The notes below the pieces were generated by a model. The model saw only the letters and a list, made by a program, of their open reading frames with translations. It did not search any database and was not told the DNA's origin. From NCBI GenBank assembly GCA_017614715.1, contig JAGABI010000045.1, forward strand, positions 1 through 53,110: a DNA stretch of 53,110 nucleotides, read 5' to 3'. The position numbers and the translations under genes were made by a program. This stretch comes from Bacteroidales bacterium (GTDB lineage Bacteria; Bacteroidota; Bacteroidia; Bacteroidales; UBA932). Positions 16,281-24,559 of this stretch are shown here, one piece after another (within the stretch, counting starts at the first letter, position 1; the number at the start of each line of letters is the position of its first letter).

Positions 16281-16982
16281 CTATTTGTGGGTTTCGTCCC
16301 AGGCCCGGCGCACGGCGCAGATCATCTCTTCCATGGCCGCTTCCGGATCCTCTGCCCTCATAACGCCACTGGTGGTGCCAGTGGCATCAGCTCCGGCACG
16401 GATCACGTTATATACATCCTGGCCGCACTTTATGCCGGCAGCCTGGAGCACCTGAATCTCGGGATTCACCTTCTTGATGGCGGCAGTTGTTGCCCTGACA
16501 TATTCTTCGTCGCTGGTGACGCCGGTGCCGATGAGCTCCGAGGGCTCTGCGACTATGATGTTGGGATTAAGCAGCGCCACAGCCTCGGCCTCTTTGAGTG
16601 AGTCGGCGCAGATGATGGAGACCAGCCCCACCTCGTCCGCGCGCTTAACGGAGGCAGCCAGATCGGCAAGGGTCACCGGCTTCTCTGCATGGTTAAGCAT
16701 CACGGCGTGGGCACCGGCAGCCTTTACAGCTTCTGCAAGGATGGAACCCTGTCCGCGGCCCACCGGAATGGGATCGATGTGCTGCGCCACTATCACTATG
16801 TTCTTTGTCTCGTGTGCAAGCATATACAAATCCGACGGCTGGGGAGTCATCAGGATGCGTACATCATACTTTGCGGCTGCAGCGTCGGCAGCCTTGGCCA
16901 GCTTCAGCAGCCTCTCGCCGTACATATAGGCCTTGGGACCTATCTCAAAGAACGGCGGTTCTATCTTAAAACCTTTGTACAT
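16281..16982 (-). CDS. Archaeal-type triosephosphate isomerase-like protein
   Basis: A 233-residue TIM barrel close to the compact archaeal TpiA group: HIDPIPVGRGQGSI (residues 68-81), LNHAEKP with the electrophile His98, and EPSELIGTG with the base Glu146; the phosphate loops (AAGIKCGQDV, GTTSGV) are present. The N-terminal Asn-x-Lys is changed to Gly-Phe-Lys (GFKIE). Being encoded with a kinase, isomerase and aldolase, it probably interconverts a triose or tetrose phosphate made by this pathway, as TIM-like isomerases do in erythritol/erythrulose pathways, rather than serving central glycolysis. Substrate is inferred. Six bases separate it from the SIS gene. Confidence 0.78.
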   Translation of the reverse strand: MYKGFKIEPPFFEIGPKAYMYGERLLKLAKAADAAAAKYDVRILMTPQPSDLYMLAHETKNIVIVAQHIDPIPVGRGQGSILAEAVKAAGAHAVMLNHAEKPVTLADLAASVKRADEVGLVSIICADSLKEAEAVALLNPNIIVAEPSELIGTGVTSDEEYVRATTAAIKKVNPEIQVLQAAGIKCGQDVYNVIRAGADATGTTSGVMRAEDPEAAMEEMICAVRRAWDETHK

Positions 16983-16988
16983 GGGCGT

Positions 16989-17591
16989 TTATTTATTCAG
17001 TTTTGCACCTACAGCACCGCCGGGATGGATCAGGGCGAACTGCTCCAGGGTATAATCGGTCATAACCATCAGTGCATTGAGCATCGCGTCGAACAAGGCG
17101 ATGGTAACCACATAACTGGTGGTAGCCATGGTGTTGAGACAGTCGCTCTCGCGCTCAATCTTCATCGGAACCACAATCTGTGACTTCTGGGCCAGGATGG
17201 AATTCAGGTTCTCTGTGACACCAATCAGCGTCACACCCTTCTTGTTGCAGACATCTATGATGGGGAGCAACTCTGCGGTTTTTCCGCCACGCGAAACCAT
17301 CACTACCACATCACCCTTTTTCATGCAACCCATGCCGCCGTGCACCGCCTCTGCGGGAGAGAGGAACTGGGCGCCACGCTCTATACAGCAGAGGGAGTGG
17401 GCAAACTTCTTTGCGGCGATGCCGGATGAACCGCTTGCGCAGGTGGTAATCCTGGGGGCGGCGGCCAGCGCCTTGACAGCCTCATAGAAACTGTCCTCGT
17501 CCAGATATCCGGCGATATCGGCGATAGCCTTGGCCTCTATCTGAATGGACTCGCGGGCCCTTGCTATCACATCTTCTTTTGTCATTTTCAT
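16989..17591 (-). CDS. SIS-domain sugar-phosphate isomerase (KdsD/GutQ-like)
   Basis: A 200-residue single SIS domain with ITTCASGSSGIAAKKFAHSL (phosphate loop, residues 48-67), AEAVHGGMGCM, VVVMVSRGGKTAELL and the C-terminal HPGGAVG loop found in arabinose-5-phosphate isomerases. It lacks the two CBS domains of full-length KdsD, as in the short catabolic versions. It likely interconverts an aldose and ketose phosphate. Its first 4 bases overlap the stop of the upstream FGGY kinase gene, so the two are coupled. The exact sugar is not clear from sequence. Confidence 0.8.
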   Translation of the reverse strand: MKMTKEDVIARARESIQIEAKAIADIAGYLDEDSFYEAVKALAAAPRITTCASGSSGIAAKKFAHSLCCIERGAQFLSPAEAVHGGMGCMKKGDVVVMVSRGGKTAELLPIIDVCNKKGVTLIGVTENLNSILAQKSQIVVPMKIERESDCLNTMATTSYVVTIALFDAMLNALMVMTDYTLEQFALIHPGGAVGAKLNK

Positions 17592-18979
17592 ATCGATATG
17601 CTTTTATACCATTGTTTGTATTGTTCTACTTCTTCTTTTTGCGGATGGATAGTGCTCTCAAACACGACCTTTCCGGACGGATTGCCGGCCGCCAGCATGG
17701 CCGCCCCTTTAGTGGCCAGTTCACCGGAGGATTGAATGAGATAATCCCTCTGCAACAAATCGGCCTTGATCTGCAGCCAGAGCCGGTTGCGCGCACCGCC
17801 ACCGGAAGGAATCACCTCACGGGCAGCACCTTCGCCGTCCAGCAAATCCACAAGAGACTTGAGCGTAGCTGCGGTGGATTCAAAGATTGCACGAAGGAAA
17901 TGACCCGGCGTATGACTGGGTTGCACGTTCTTGAAACCCTCCAGGCCAGGATAGCTGTCGCTCCTTGGCAAGGCCACAAGGCCGTCGGAGCCTGCGGGCA
18001 CTTTGCAGGCCAACTCCTCCAGCTGCGGGATTGTAAGCTGCGGCGCATAATTCTTCTGATACCACTCTACTGCTGTTGCGCCGTTACCGTTAAATGCCAG
18101 CTGGAAAAACCAGCCGTTCTCCAGTCCGCGGGCGGTAATAACCCCTCTACGAGGGGCATACCCTTCACGATAACCCACACAAGCCAGCACCGTTCCGGTG
18201 GATTCACTGATGCGCCCCCCGGCAGTTATACCAGCCCCGATTGCCACGGCATAATGGTCAAGACATCCGATATAAAACGGAGTGCCAGGTTCGAGTCCGG
18301 TCTTTGCAGCACCTTCTGGGGTGACCTGCCCGGCAAAGGTACCTGTAGCCAGCGGCTCAGAGAGCATATCCTCCCTGAGGCCGATAGCCTTGAGCGCCTC
18401 GGGCCACCATGAGCCTTTTGAGACATCCAGCATCGCCGTAAGGGAGGCGGTTGTCATATCCCCCGCCCTGCGAGCGGTGAGGCCATAGACAAGGTAGTCG
18501 GAGATGGTCATCACTGCTGCCGTACGGCTCCATATTTCAGGCCGGTTTGTACGGAACCAGTCCAGTTTGGCAAGCATGAATTCGCCGTCCGGGACTATTC
18601 CGAGACCGGTCTTCTCCATAAAGTCGGGGCGTGACGCAAGCCTCTTCAAAGGGTCGCAGCCGCTTGCAGCGCGGCCGTCGGGCCAGAGCACCAGAGGGGT
18701 CAGCGGCTCCATGGCCCTGTCCAGCAAGATAAAGCTGTTTGCCTGGGACGAATAGGATACGCCATCAATTGCGGAGGCAGGAATTCCGGCATCGGCCAAA
18801 GCACCTGTCACCGCTGTACGCAAAGTATTCCAAAAATCATCTACATGCAGCTCGCATAGGCCGTTAGCGGTATTTTTCTGGACAAAGGCGCGACCAAGGC
18901 CGCACTGGCGCCCGGTTTCGTCCCAGACACCAGCCTTGAAATACGAGGTTCCCAGATCTATGCCCAGAAAACGACCCAT
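17588..18979 (-). CDS. FGGY-family carbohydrate kinase
   Basis: A 463-residue kinase with the ASKHA fold: N-terminal phosphate loop FLGIDLGTSYFKAGVWD, DGVSYSSQANSFILLD, GDMTTASLTAMLDV, and the C-terminal nucleotide loop PSGGGARNRLWLQIKADLL. These place it near xylulokinase/gluconokinase-like FGGY members acting on an open-chain or ketose sugar. The ATG at 18979 is preferred; a GTG at 18982 overlaps the upstream TAG. It lies between the ceramidase-fold gene and the SIS isomerase in one operon, so it is the likely phosphorylating step of the pathway. Confidence 0.88.
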   Translation of the reverse strand: MGRFLGIDLGTSYFKAGVWDETGRQCGLGRAFVQKNTANGLCELHVDDFWNTLRTAVTGALADAGIPASAIDGVSYSSQANSFILLDRAMEPLTPLVLWPDGRAASGCDPLKRLASRPDFMEKTGLGIVPDGEFMLAKLDWFRTNRPEIWSRTAAVMTISDYLVYGLTARRAGDMTTASLTAMLDVSKGSWWPEALKAIGLREDMLSEPLATGTFAGQVTPEGAAKTGLEPGTPFYIGCLDHYAVAIGAGITAGGRISESTGTVLACVGYREGYAPRRGVITARGLENGWFFQLAFNGNGATAVEWYQKNYAPQLTIPQLEELACKVPAGSDGLVALPRSDSYPGLEGFKNVQPSHTPGHFLRAIFESTAATLKSLVDLLDGEGAAREVIPSGGGARNRLWLQIKADLLQRDYLIQSSGELATKGAAMLAAGNPSGKVVFESTIHPQKEEVEQYKQWYKSISI

Positions 18980-18981
18980 CA

Positions 18982-20304
18982 CTACATGCTTTCTATCAGT
19001 TTTTTGGTTTCGTCGAGCATAGTGTATCCGGCAGAGATGTCAAAGAACGAGTTGCCGGATTCGTAATATCTCTTTTCTACCGCTTCGCGGGTCACGACGT
19101 AGCCCTGAAGGTCACCATTGGCGTAACCTATCAGCGAAACGTTCTTGAATTCGCTCTTGAGGGCAAGGCCAAACTCCACGAATATCTCGCCGGGCCATGC
19201 TGCAAACTTCCAGTCACCAACCTTGATAACTTGTATCTCTACCGGCAGGCAAGATGCATAAACATCTTCCAGCTCGTGATTGGCGGCAAGGGTAGCCAGC
19301 AGCAGCGCCTCTTCGCTCCCGAACCAGTCGACCTCGGCGGTGCGGGTTTCACGCGGATCGGAAGTTGCATCGGCTTTCAATTGCTCAAAATGTGCTTTTG
19401 CACGGTCGCGGTTGGCGGTGGCCCACTCCACGGAGGGCATATTGCGGCGAGGAAGAACCAGATTCTTTCCGGCAACGGCCAGATCGAGGCTGCGGTCAAA
19501 GATTACCCCTTTCCCGGCCTGTGAGATAATGGACGCTGCTACAATCTCGCCCAGGCGCTGTGCCTCGGAGAAATTGTTGCCGTGGGTCACGTGGCGGGGA
19601 CTCTGGTCGCCGGAGGTGCCTGTAAAGTAAGCTACCGGGCATCCCTCCCCCAGCATCTCCTTGCGGAGCAGTTCGCGGGTGTAATGCGGGAAATCTGCAG
19701 AGCAGAGCCTTGAGTCTTCATGCAGCACCGTCGGGTGCATGCAAACCACCATCATCGCGCAGATGTATTTCTTGTCCAGACCGCGAACCAGCATGGTGGG
19801 CACCTGCATGTCTTTGGGACCTGCAGGGTCGTGACGGTTGGTTCCCAGTCCGGTGGCATCGCCCATAACAAAGCCGATTTCTGCCTCGCGGGCAGACTCA
19901 TAGGCCTTGATGCCGGCCTTCACGGATTGTGCCACCACAAACTTCATATACTCCATATCTGCAGGCGGAACGACCTTGTCTTTGCGGCTGATAACCACAT
20001 CGAACGGAGTCGGAGCTGAGTGGGTATGGGTAACGGAGATCATTATGTTAGCGCAGGGCACGCCCGTCTTTGCAGATATGCCGCTACGGATGGCCGCTAC
20101 CTGCGCCTTGTTGAGATAGAGTATGTCGTGGGTAATGAAGAATACCTGGCGCTTGCCGTTATCCAGATAGAGGGCGGTGCAGGTCAGCGGGTCATGGGCC
20201 CCTTCGCTCATGCGCTCCACGTAGGGATATCCGTAGAGGAACTGCGAGTCTTTAGGGGTGATTTCTTCTATTGCCGCACCCGCATTGATTGTTGCACTTG
20301 CCAT
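18982..20304 (-). CDS. Neutral/alkaline ceramidase-fold hydrolase without signal peptide
   Basis: A 440-residue protein with the N-terminal domain of neutral ceramidases (amidohydrolases splitting an N-acyl bond). Visible are the metal-site stretch ISVTHTHSAPTPFDVV (residues ~89-104), MHPTVLHEDSRLCSADFPHY, an FTGTSGDQSPR loop and FAAWPGEIFVEFG. The N-terminus (MASATINAGAAIEEITPKDS) has no signal peptide, so it is cytoplasmic, unlike true ceramidases. Encoded amid sugar-catabolic genes, it more likely removes an acyl group from an amino sugar, or acts on another small amide, than on sphingolipid. The activity is unproven. Confidence 0.78.
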   Translation of the reverse strand: MASATINAGAAIEEITPKDSQFLYGYPYVERMSEGAHDPLTCTALYLDNGKRQVFFITHDILYLNKAQVAAIRSGISAKTGVPCANIMISVTHTHSAPTPFDVVISRKDKVVPPADMEYMKFVVAQSVKAGIKAYESAREAEIGFVMGDATGLGTNRHDPAGPKDMQVPTMLVRGLDKKYICAMMVVCMHPTVLHEDSRLCSADFPHYTRELLRKEMLGEGCPVAYFTGTSGDQSPRHVTHGNNFSEAQRLGEIVAASIISQAGKGVIFDRSLDLAVAGKNLVLPRRNMPSVEWATANRDRAKAHFEQLKADATSDPRETRTAEVDWFGSEEALLLATLAANHELEDVYASCLPVEIQVIKVGDWKFAAWPGEIFVEFGLALKSEFKNVSLIGYANGDLQGYVVTREAVEKRYYESGNSFFDISAGYTMLDETKKLIESM

Positions 20305-20307
20305 ATC

Positions 20308-21246
20308 CTAGTATTCGTTAACCCAGTCGGGTTCAATATTCTTGGCGATGGTTTCTGAAACGAATACCGACGTCGGTACGGTCTGCATTATGGACTCGGG
20401 GATACGGGGGCTCACCGGACCGTGCAGCACCAGACGGGTTGTGAAGCGCTGCCATGCGGAAGATGTACCATGGATGGTGATGGCGTGGGTATCGTGGCGA
20501 TACTTGGCTGCAAGCACGTCGCGCGGGCCGATTGTGGCGGCTTTGGGCGGCACTGCTGCCAGATTGCCGCTGAGGCCGAACGCTCCGTGCAGGGAGTTCT
20601 GCGCCAGGGTGAACGGACTCAGGGTGCACACGCGTGCCCCCATCTGCTTCCACTCCTCAAGGGAACCCTGGAATTCGGGTGCGTCGGGCTCTATGAAAGC
20701 CAGGTGGCCGGTCCAGCCGGGACCTGCATAAACTATGTCAGCCTCGCCGGCATCGGATATCATCTTGCTGTAGTCGTTGATGTTCTTGTTGCTCAGGCCC
20801 ACAAAATGGCTCTTCTCGGGGCGGAGTTTCTCGTCCAGCTCATAGTAGAAGTTATTCATCATCGCGTAGGTGAAGCCCTGGGGCCAGTTCTCCGGAGCGA
20901 TGTTGCCATCCTGGTCTGCATACTCGTCCATTGCGAAAGCATAGAGGTTGTGGCAGTCGATATCCAGAGCGTTGCAAAGGCGTGCCACATAGCGGTAGGT
21001 TGTCACGGGGTTGGGCAGAATCATCACCACCTTCTTGTGGTTGTCGCTGCTCTCCTTGAGACGCTTTACCATATCGGCAATCATGTAGTGCTCTACGGAT
21101 GCATCGGGCACTACCTTGATTTTGTAGTCGGGATTGGGGTGTTTCTCCATATCCTCACGCTTGATGGCCGCAACGCGGTCTATCACCTCTTTGTCCCTGA
21201 AAGGAACCCACTGGGAAGGCTGGTATATAAACTTAGCTTCTGACAT
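20308..21246 (-). CDS. NagB-like glucosamine-6-phosphate deaminase homologue, altered active site
   Basis: The start MSEAKFIYQPSQWV (312 residues) is chosen; the longer frame to 21318 runs into nagA. Phosphate loop MILPNPVTTYRYVARL (residues 75-90) and the MDEYADQDG motif (Asp107) correspond to E. coli NagB Asp72. The second catalytic motif, normally DGHIAFNE, reads TGHLAFIE (Thr179-Glu186): His181 and Glu186 are kept but the Asp equivalent to Asp141 is Thr. The protein is also longer than NagB (~266). It may therefore be an isomerase or deaminase for a different amino-sugar phosphate. It follows nagA by 13 bases. Confidence 0.82.
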   Translation of the reverse strand: MSEAKFIYQPSQWVPFRDKEVIDRVAAIKREDMEKHPNPDYKIKVVPDASVEHYMIADMVKRLKESSDNHKKVVMILPNPVTTYRYVARLCNALDIDCHNLYAFAMDEYADQDGNIAPENWPQGFTYAMMNNFYYELDEKLRPEKSHFVGLSNKNINDYSKMISDAGEADIVYAGPGWTGHLAFIEPDAPEFQGSLEEWKQMGARVCTLSPFTLAQNSLHGAFGLSGNLAAVPPKAATIGPRDVLAAKYRHDTHAITIHGTSSAWQRFTTRLVLHGPVSPRIPESIMQTVPTSVFVSETIAKNIEPDWVNEY

Positions 21247-21259
21247 AATTTTATGATTA

Positions 21260-22414
21260 TTAATGATTTTTATAATATTCTTCTCCATTGATCCAGGTGG
21301 ACTGAACCTCCAGGGCATCGCTTAGGACAACAAAGTCGGCATCGTATCCTGCCGCCAGCAGACCTTTCTGCTTTTCTGCATGGAGCACGAGCGCCGGGTT
21401 GTAACTGAGCATCTTGCTGACCTCCACGAGGTCGAGACCCAGGAACTTGACCGCATTGCGGAGCGCCTGGTCCAGGGTGAGTCCGCTGCCGGCCAAGGTA
21501 TGGTCCTTGACGCTGCGGGCGGGAGCCCCCTTGTAGTCGAAACAGATGTCCCCCACGTTGCCGAAAGTGTAGGTACCAGGCCCGAAGCCTGCCCCTACAT
21601 TGGCGTCGGTGATAAGGCAGACCTTGCCCGGACCGCCCTGCTTGGCCATCATGGCCATCTTAACCGCAACCGGATCCACATGCACGCCATCCAGGATGAA
21701 GTCCACACTGACGCGGGGATCGGCCAGCACCGCCTCCACTATGCCGCTGGGACGCACGCCCGGCTCCGAAACCGGAGGGCAAGGGAAAACATCGTAAAAA
21801 TGTGTGCAGTGGCGCGCCCCGAGTTCTATTGCCCGCTGAGCCTGCTTCACATTGGCTGCAGTATGGGTCATAAACACCGGAGTGCCGCCCTCTGCCATTA
21901 TGGGGATCAATTCGTCTATACCGTCAACATCTGGTGAGATGCTGAAGATCACCTTGTAAGGCTTGCCGGCCTCAATCAGGGCGCGGACGCGGTCGGCACC
22001 GCCACCCACTATCGCATCTTTGTTAAATGCGCCGGTGAGTGCCAGGAAAGGACCTTCCAGATGGAATCCAAGGATATTTGTTCCAGCCGGAGAGGTGGAA
22101 GAGAGGGTCTTCAAAAACTCCGAGTCCTCCCCCATCGGCCTTGGAGAAACGGTGGGGAGGAAACTTGTAACACCATATTGCGGCAACGCGTCGCACATCC
22201 CGGCCAGATCCTCCACGCCATTATCCACGAGAAAGTTATTGACTCCGTGGATATGCATATCTATAAAACCGGGAACGATATAGCTCTGGGAACAATCCAC
22301 CACCTCGCACCGGGGCCGCTCCTCTTGGACTGCGACAATCTTGTCCCCGTCCAACACCAGATAGCCGTTGACTATCGCGGTTTCTGTAACGATTCTGCCT
22401 TTTAATGCCTTCAT
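21260..22414 (-). CDS. NagA-like N-acetylamino-sugar-phosphate deacetylase
   Basis: A 384-residue amidohydrolase with a small beta-sandwich from the N-terminus, the metal motif GFIDMHIHG (residue ~52), GFHLEGPFL, and the C-terminal catalytic LITDANVGAG. In typical NagA the substrate helix reads HLFNAM; here the equivalent is THFYDVFPCPP, a marked change near the sugar site. The family removes acetate from GlcNAc-6-phosphate. With the divergent NagB-like neighbour this suggests a related but different substrate, such as another N-acyl hexosamine phosphate. It lies in one operon with MFS transporter and aldolase upstream. Confidence 0.83.
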   Translation of the reverse strand: MKALKGRIVTETAIVNGYLVLDGDKIVAVQEERPRCEVVDCSQSYIVPGFIDMHIHGVNNFLVDNGVEDLAGMCDALPQYGVTSFLPTVSPRPMGEDSEFLKTLSSTSPAGTNILGFHLEGPFLALTGAFNKDAIVGGGADRVRALIEAGKPYKVIFSISPDVDGIDELIPIMAEGGTPVFMTHTAANVKQAQRAIELGARHCTHFYDVFPCPPVSEPGVRPSGIVEAVLADPRVSVDFILDGVHVDPVAVKMAMMAKQGGPGKVCLITDANVGAGFGPGTYTFGNVGDICFDYKGAPARSVKDHTLAGSGLTLDQALRNAVKFLGLDLVEVSKMLSYNPALVLHAEKQKGLLAAGYDADFVVLSDALEVQSTWINGEEYYKNH

Positions 22415-22423
22415 AGCAATTAT

Positions 22424-23209
22424 CTACCTTCCGGTCAATTTGTGGTAGTCCTCCAGGATCTGTGCGCAATAGGCACCCACGCCTACCACATCGGCACCCA
22501 TACTGATAAAGTTGTAACCCATGTCTATGAGTTCGGGAGCTCCCTGTACGCCACCGGTAGTGCCGGCAAACTTGCCATACTTGTGGGCCAGTTCTGCAAC
22601 GCGCTTGCGGGTCTGTTTGAGCAGCGGATTGTTAAAGTTAAGCGGGTCACCTATACCCTGGCTGAAATCTGCCGGGCCAAAGAAGAGCATGTCAAACCCG
22701 GGGAGGGCAGCAATCTCCTCCAGTTCTTCCAGCGGTTCCGGATCCTCAATCTGAAGGACGGTGAAGCGCTGCTCGTTGGCCTGTTCCATATATTTTGCAC
22801 CGTCCAGCAGGCAGTAAGCACCATCGGCATTGCCGCCGTCTATGGGACGCCGGCCAACCGGATGGAACTTGGTGTAATAAACAATCTGCTTTGCCTCTGC
22901 AAGAGACATGACGTGCGGCACCATAATGCCTGTTGCATCCATCTCAAAAGGTTTGATAAGGTTGCTGTAAGGGCCGCGGGACACACGTACCATAGTGTCG
23001 GCGCCATAGGCCTTGGCGGCCAGAATCTGGGCCTTGATGTCCTGCCAGCCGTTCACACAATGCTCACGGTCCAGCCAGAGGCAGTCGAATCCGCTCAAAG
23101 CGGCAATCTCGGCGACCTCCATACCGGTCATATTCAGTTTGAAACAGGTAGCCACCTGTCCTGCTCTCATTTTTTCAAGCACTCGGCTTTTGCGCATGTT
23201 ATCTACCAT
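22424..23209 (-). CDS. HpcH/HpaI-family aldolase
   Basis: A 261-residue class II pyruvate-type aldolase of the HpcH/HpaI (2-keto-3-deoxy-rhamnonate) family: catalytic loop FDCLWLDREHCVNGW (residues ~41-55), MVRVSRG with the substrate-binding Arg, metal-binding IEDPEPLEELEEI and the end motif FDMLFFGPADFSQGIG. These enzymes split a 2-oxo-sugar acid (or form it) into pyruvate or hydroxypyruvate plus an aldehyde. ATG at 23209 is used; another Met four codons on is possible. In this operon its aldehyde product could feed the triosephosphate-isomerase-like enzyme after phosphorylation. Confidence 0.85.
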   Translation of the reverse strand: MVDNMRKSRVLEKMRAGQVATCFKLNMTGMEVAEIAALSGFDCLWLDREHCVNGWQDIKAQILAAKAYGADTMVRVSRGPYSNLIKPFEMDATGIMVPHVMSLAEAKQIVYYTKFHPVGRRPIDGGNADGAYCLLDGAKYMEQANEQRFTVLQIEDPEPLEELEEIAALPGFDMLFFGPADFSQGIGDPLNFNNPLLKQTRKRVAELAHKYGKFAGTTGGVQGAPELIDMGYNFISMGADVVGVGAYCAQILEDYHKLTGR

Positions 23210-23234
23210 ACTATCTATTTTTTATCTGTTATTT

Positions 23235-24497
23235 CTATTTTGATGCTTCATCTTTCTTCTTTACGCTGCGTTTGATGAGGATAAGGAATATGACGCTCAC
23301 AAGGGCGGTGATGGAGACAACCTGGAGTATCAGGCGCATATCTACCCCGTTGTCACGCAGGCCACCTATCACATACACGCCCAGGCCGCCAATCACCGTG
23401 GTGAACATATTCATCATACCGTATGCGGTGGCGCGATAACGCTTGTCCGTGGTAGCCACAATAATCGGCATCAGGTTGGTATCCACAAACATACGGCTGA
23501 TTCCATAAACCACCATAAACCCGACAGCCATCCAGAGTACGACTGAATAACCCGCAAAGAATGCGGCGGGAGCGGCGATGCAGATACCTATGATGGGTAT
23601 GTTGATGCGGGCGTATTTGTTTTTCTTGCTCCAGTTATCGGCAATCCACCCGCCCAGCAACAGTCCGACAATCTGCCAGGGGTTTAGGAACAAGGTTGCC
23701 AGAAGGCCCGCCTTGGTTTCCGGAAGATGGAATGCCTCCTGATAATAGGTAGGAAGCCAGGAACCCTCCACCTGGGCCAGGATGCCCACGATACCCCAGA
23801 AGATTGAAAGGTAGATGAAAGAGGGGTTGGTGAACAGGTGCTTGAACGCCTCCGCAAAGGAGGCTTTCTCTTCCACGGGTTTTTCCAATACCGGCTTTGG
23901 CTCCTTGGGGGCCTCTTTAAGGGTAAAGAAGGCAAAAATGGTATAAATCACACCCACTATTCCAAAGAGGGAGAATGCATAACTCCAGTCCTGATGAGTG
24001 GTGGCCAGATGCGACCCGAGGAAACCGAGGCTGCCGCCCAGCACCAGACCCGACATGTGGAAGCCCGTCGCCCTAGACTGCGTCCGCCCCTTGTGGTAAT
24101 CCATGATCAGCGCCAGCGCGGCGGGAAGGTAGCAGGCTTCGCTGATACCCAGCGCGATGCGGCAGGCAAGCAGCTGCTCGTAATTAACCACGCGCGACGT
24201 AAGCCATGTAATTACCGACCAAGACAGCAGGCTGATGATAATTACTTTGACACGGCTGAACTTATCTGCCAGATAGCCCGCAATGGGGTTGGTGAATCCA
24301 TACGCCCACAAGAGAGAAGAGAACAGAAGTCCATACTCCTTGTCGGTCATGGGGATGGCCTCTCTGATGGAGAGGCGCATGGTCGCCACCATAGAGCGGT
24401 CCAACTGGTTTAATGCGGCTGCGATAAAGAGGACGGCAACAACAAACCACGCGTATCCGGTAGGTTTTTGCTGCAGGTTGGGGTTGGTTTTCTCCAT
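23235..24497 (-). CDS. MFS transporter, hexuronate/sugar-acid (ACS) type
   Basis: A 420-residue transporter with twelve hydrophobic segments. NQLDRSMVATMRLSIREAI in helix 1, the loop-2 motif GYLADKFSRVKVI and the helix-4 motif RIALGISEACYLPAA place it in the anion:cation symporter group that moves hexuronates, phthalate or sugar acids with H+. It is the first gene of the operon, in front of the aldolase, and so defines the imported compound as a small anionic or polar sugar derivative. A -7 box TATCTTTG lies about 38 bases upstream. Confidence 0.88.
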   Translation of the reverse strand: MEKTNPNLQQKPTGYAWFVVAVLFIAAALNQLDRSMVATMRLSIREAIPMTDKEYGLLFSSLLWAYGFTNPIAGYLADKFSRVKVIIISLLSWSVITWLTSRVVNYEQLLACRIALGISEACYLPAALALIMDYHKGRTQSRATGFHMSGLVLGGSLGFLGSHLATTHQDWSYAFSLFGIVGVIYTIFAFFTLKEAPKEPKPVLEKPVEEKASFAEAFKHLFTNPSFIYLSIFWGIVGILAQVEGSWLPTYYQEAFHLPETKAGLLATLFLNPWQIVGLLLGGWIADNWSKKNKYARINIPIIGICIAAPAAFFAGYSVVLWMAVGFMVVYGISRMFVDTNLMPIIVATTDKRYRATAYGMMNMFTTVIGGLGVYVIGGLRDNGVDMRLILQVVSITALVSVIFLILIKRSVKKKDEASK

Positions 24498-24534
24498 AAG
24501 GGATCGGGTTTCACACTGTTGTGAGTTCGAACCC

Positions 24535-24542
24535 CAAAGATA
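24535..24542 (-). promoter_or_regulatory. -7 box of the amino-sugar operon
   Basis: Minus-strand TATCTTTG (24542-24535) matches TAnnTTTG; no clear -33 TTG sits 19-20 bases upstream, where the TonB receptor gene ends. It gives a leader of about 32 bases containing a small hairpin (TCACA/TGTGA). This would drive the eight-gene run from 24497 to 16281, whose genes are spaced by 25 bases or less or overlap. Confidence 0.5.
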
Positions 24543-24559
24543 ATCAAAATCCTATTCCG

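Noticed and set aside
20422-21243. 273-codon plus-strand frame antisense to the NagB-like gene
   Set aside because: Shadow frame; the minus-strand gene has phosphate-loop and active-site motifs.
24505-24540. tRNA-like T-arm (GTTCGAACCCC) between the MFS and TonB receptor genes
   Set aside because: The arms do not pair (GTGAG against CCCAA) and no acceptor or anticodon arm is present. It is the leader of the MFS operon.
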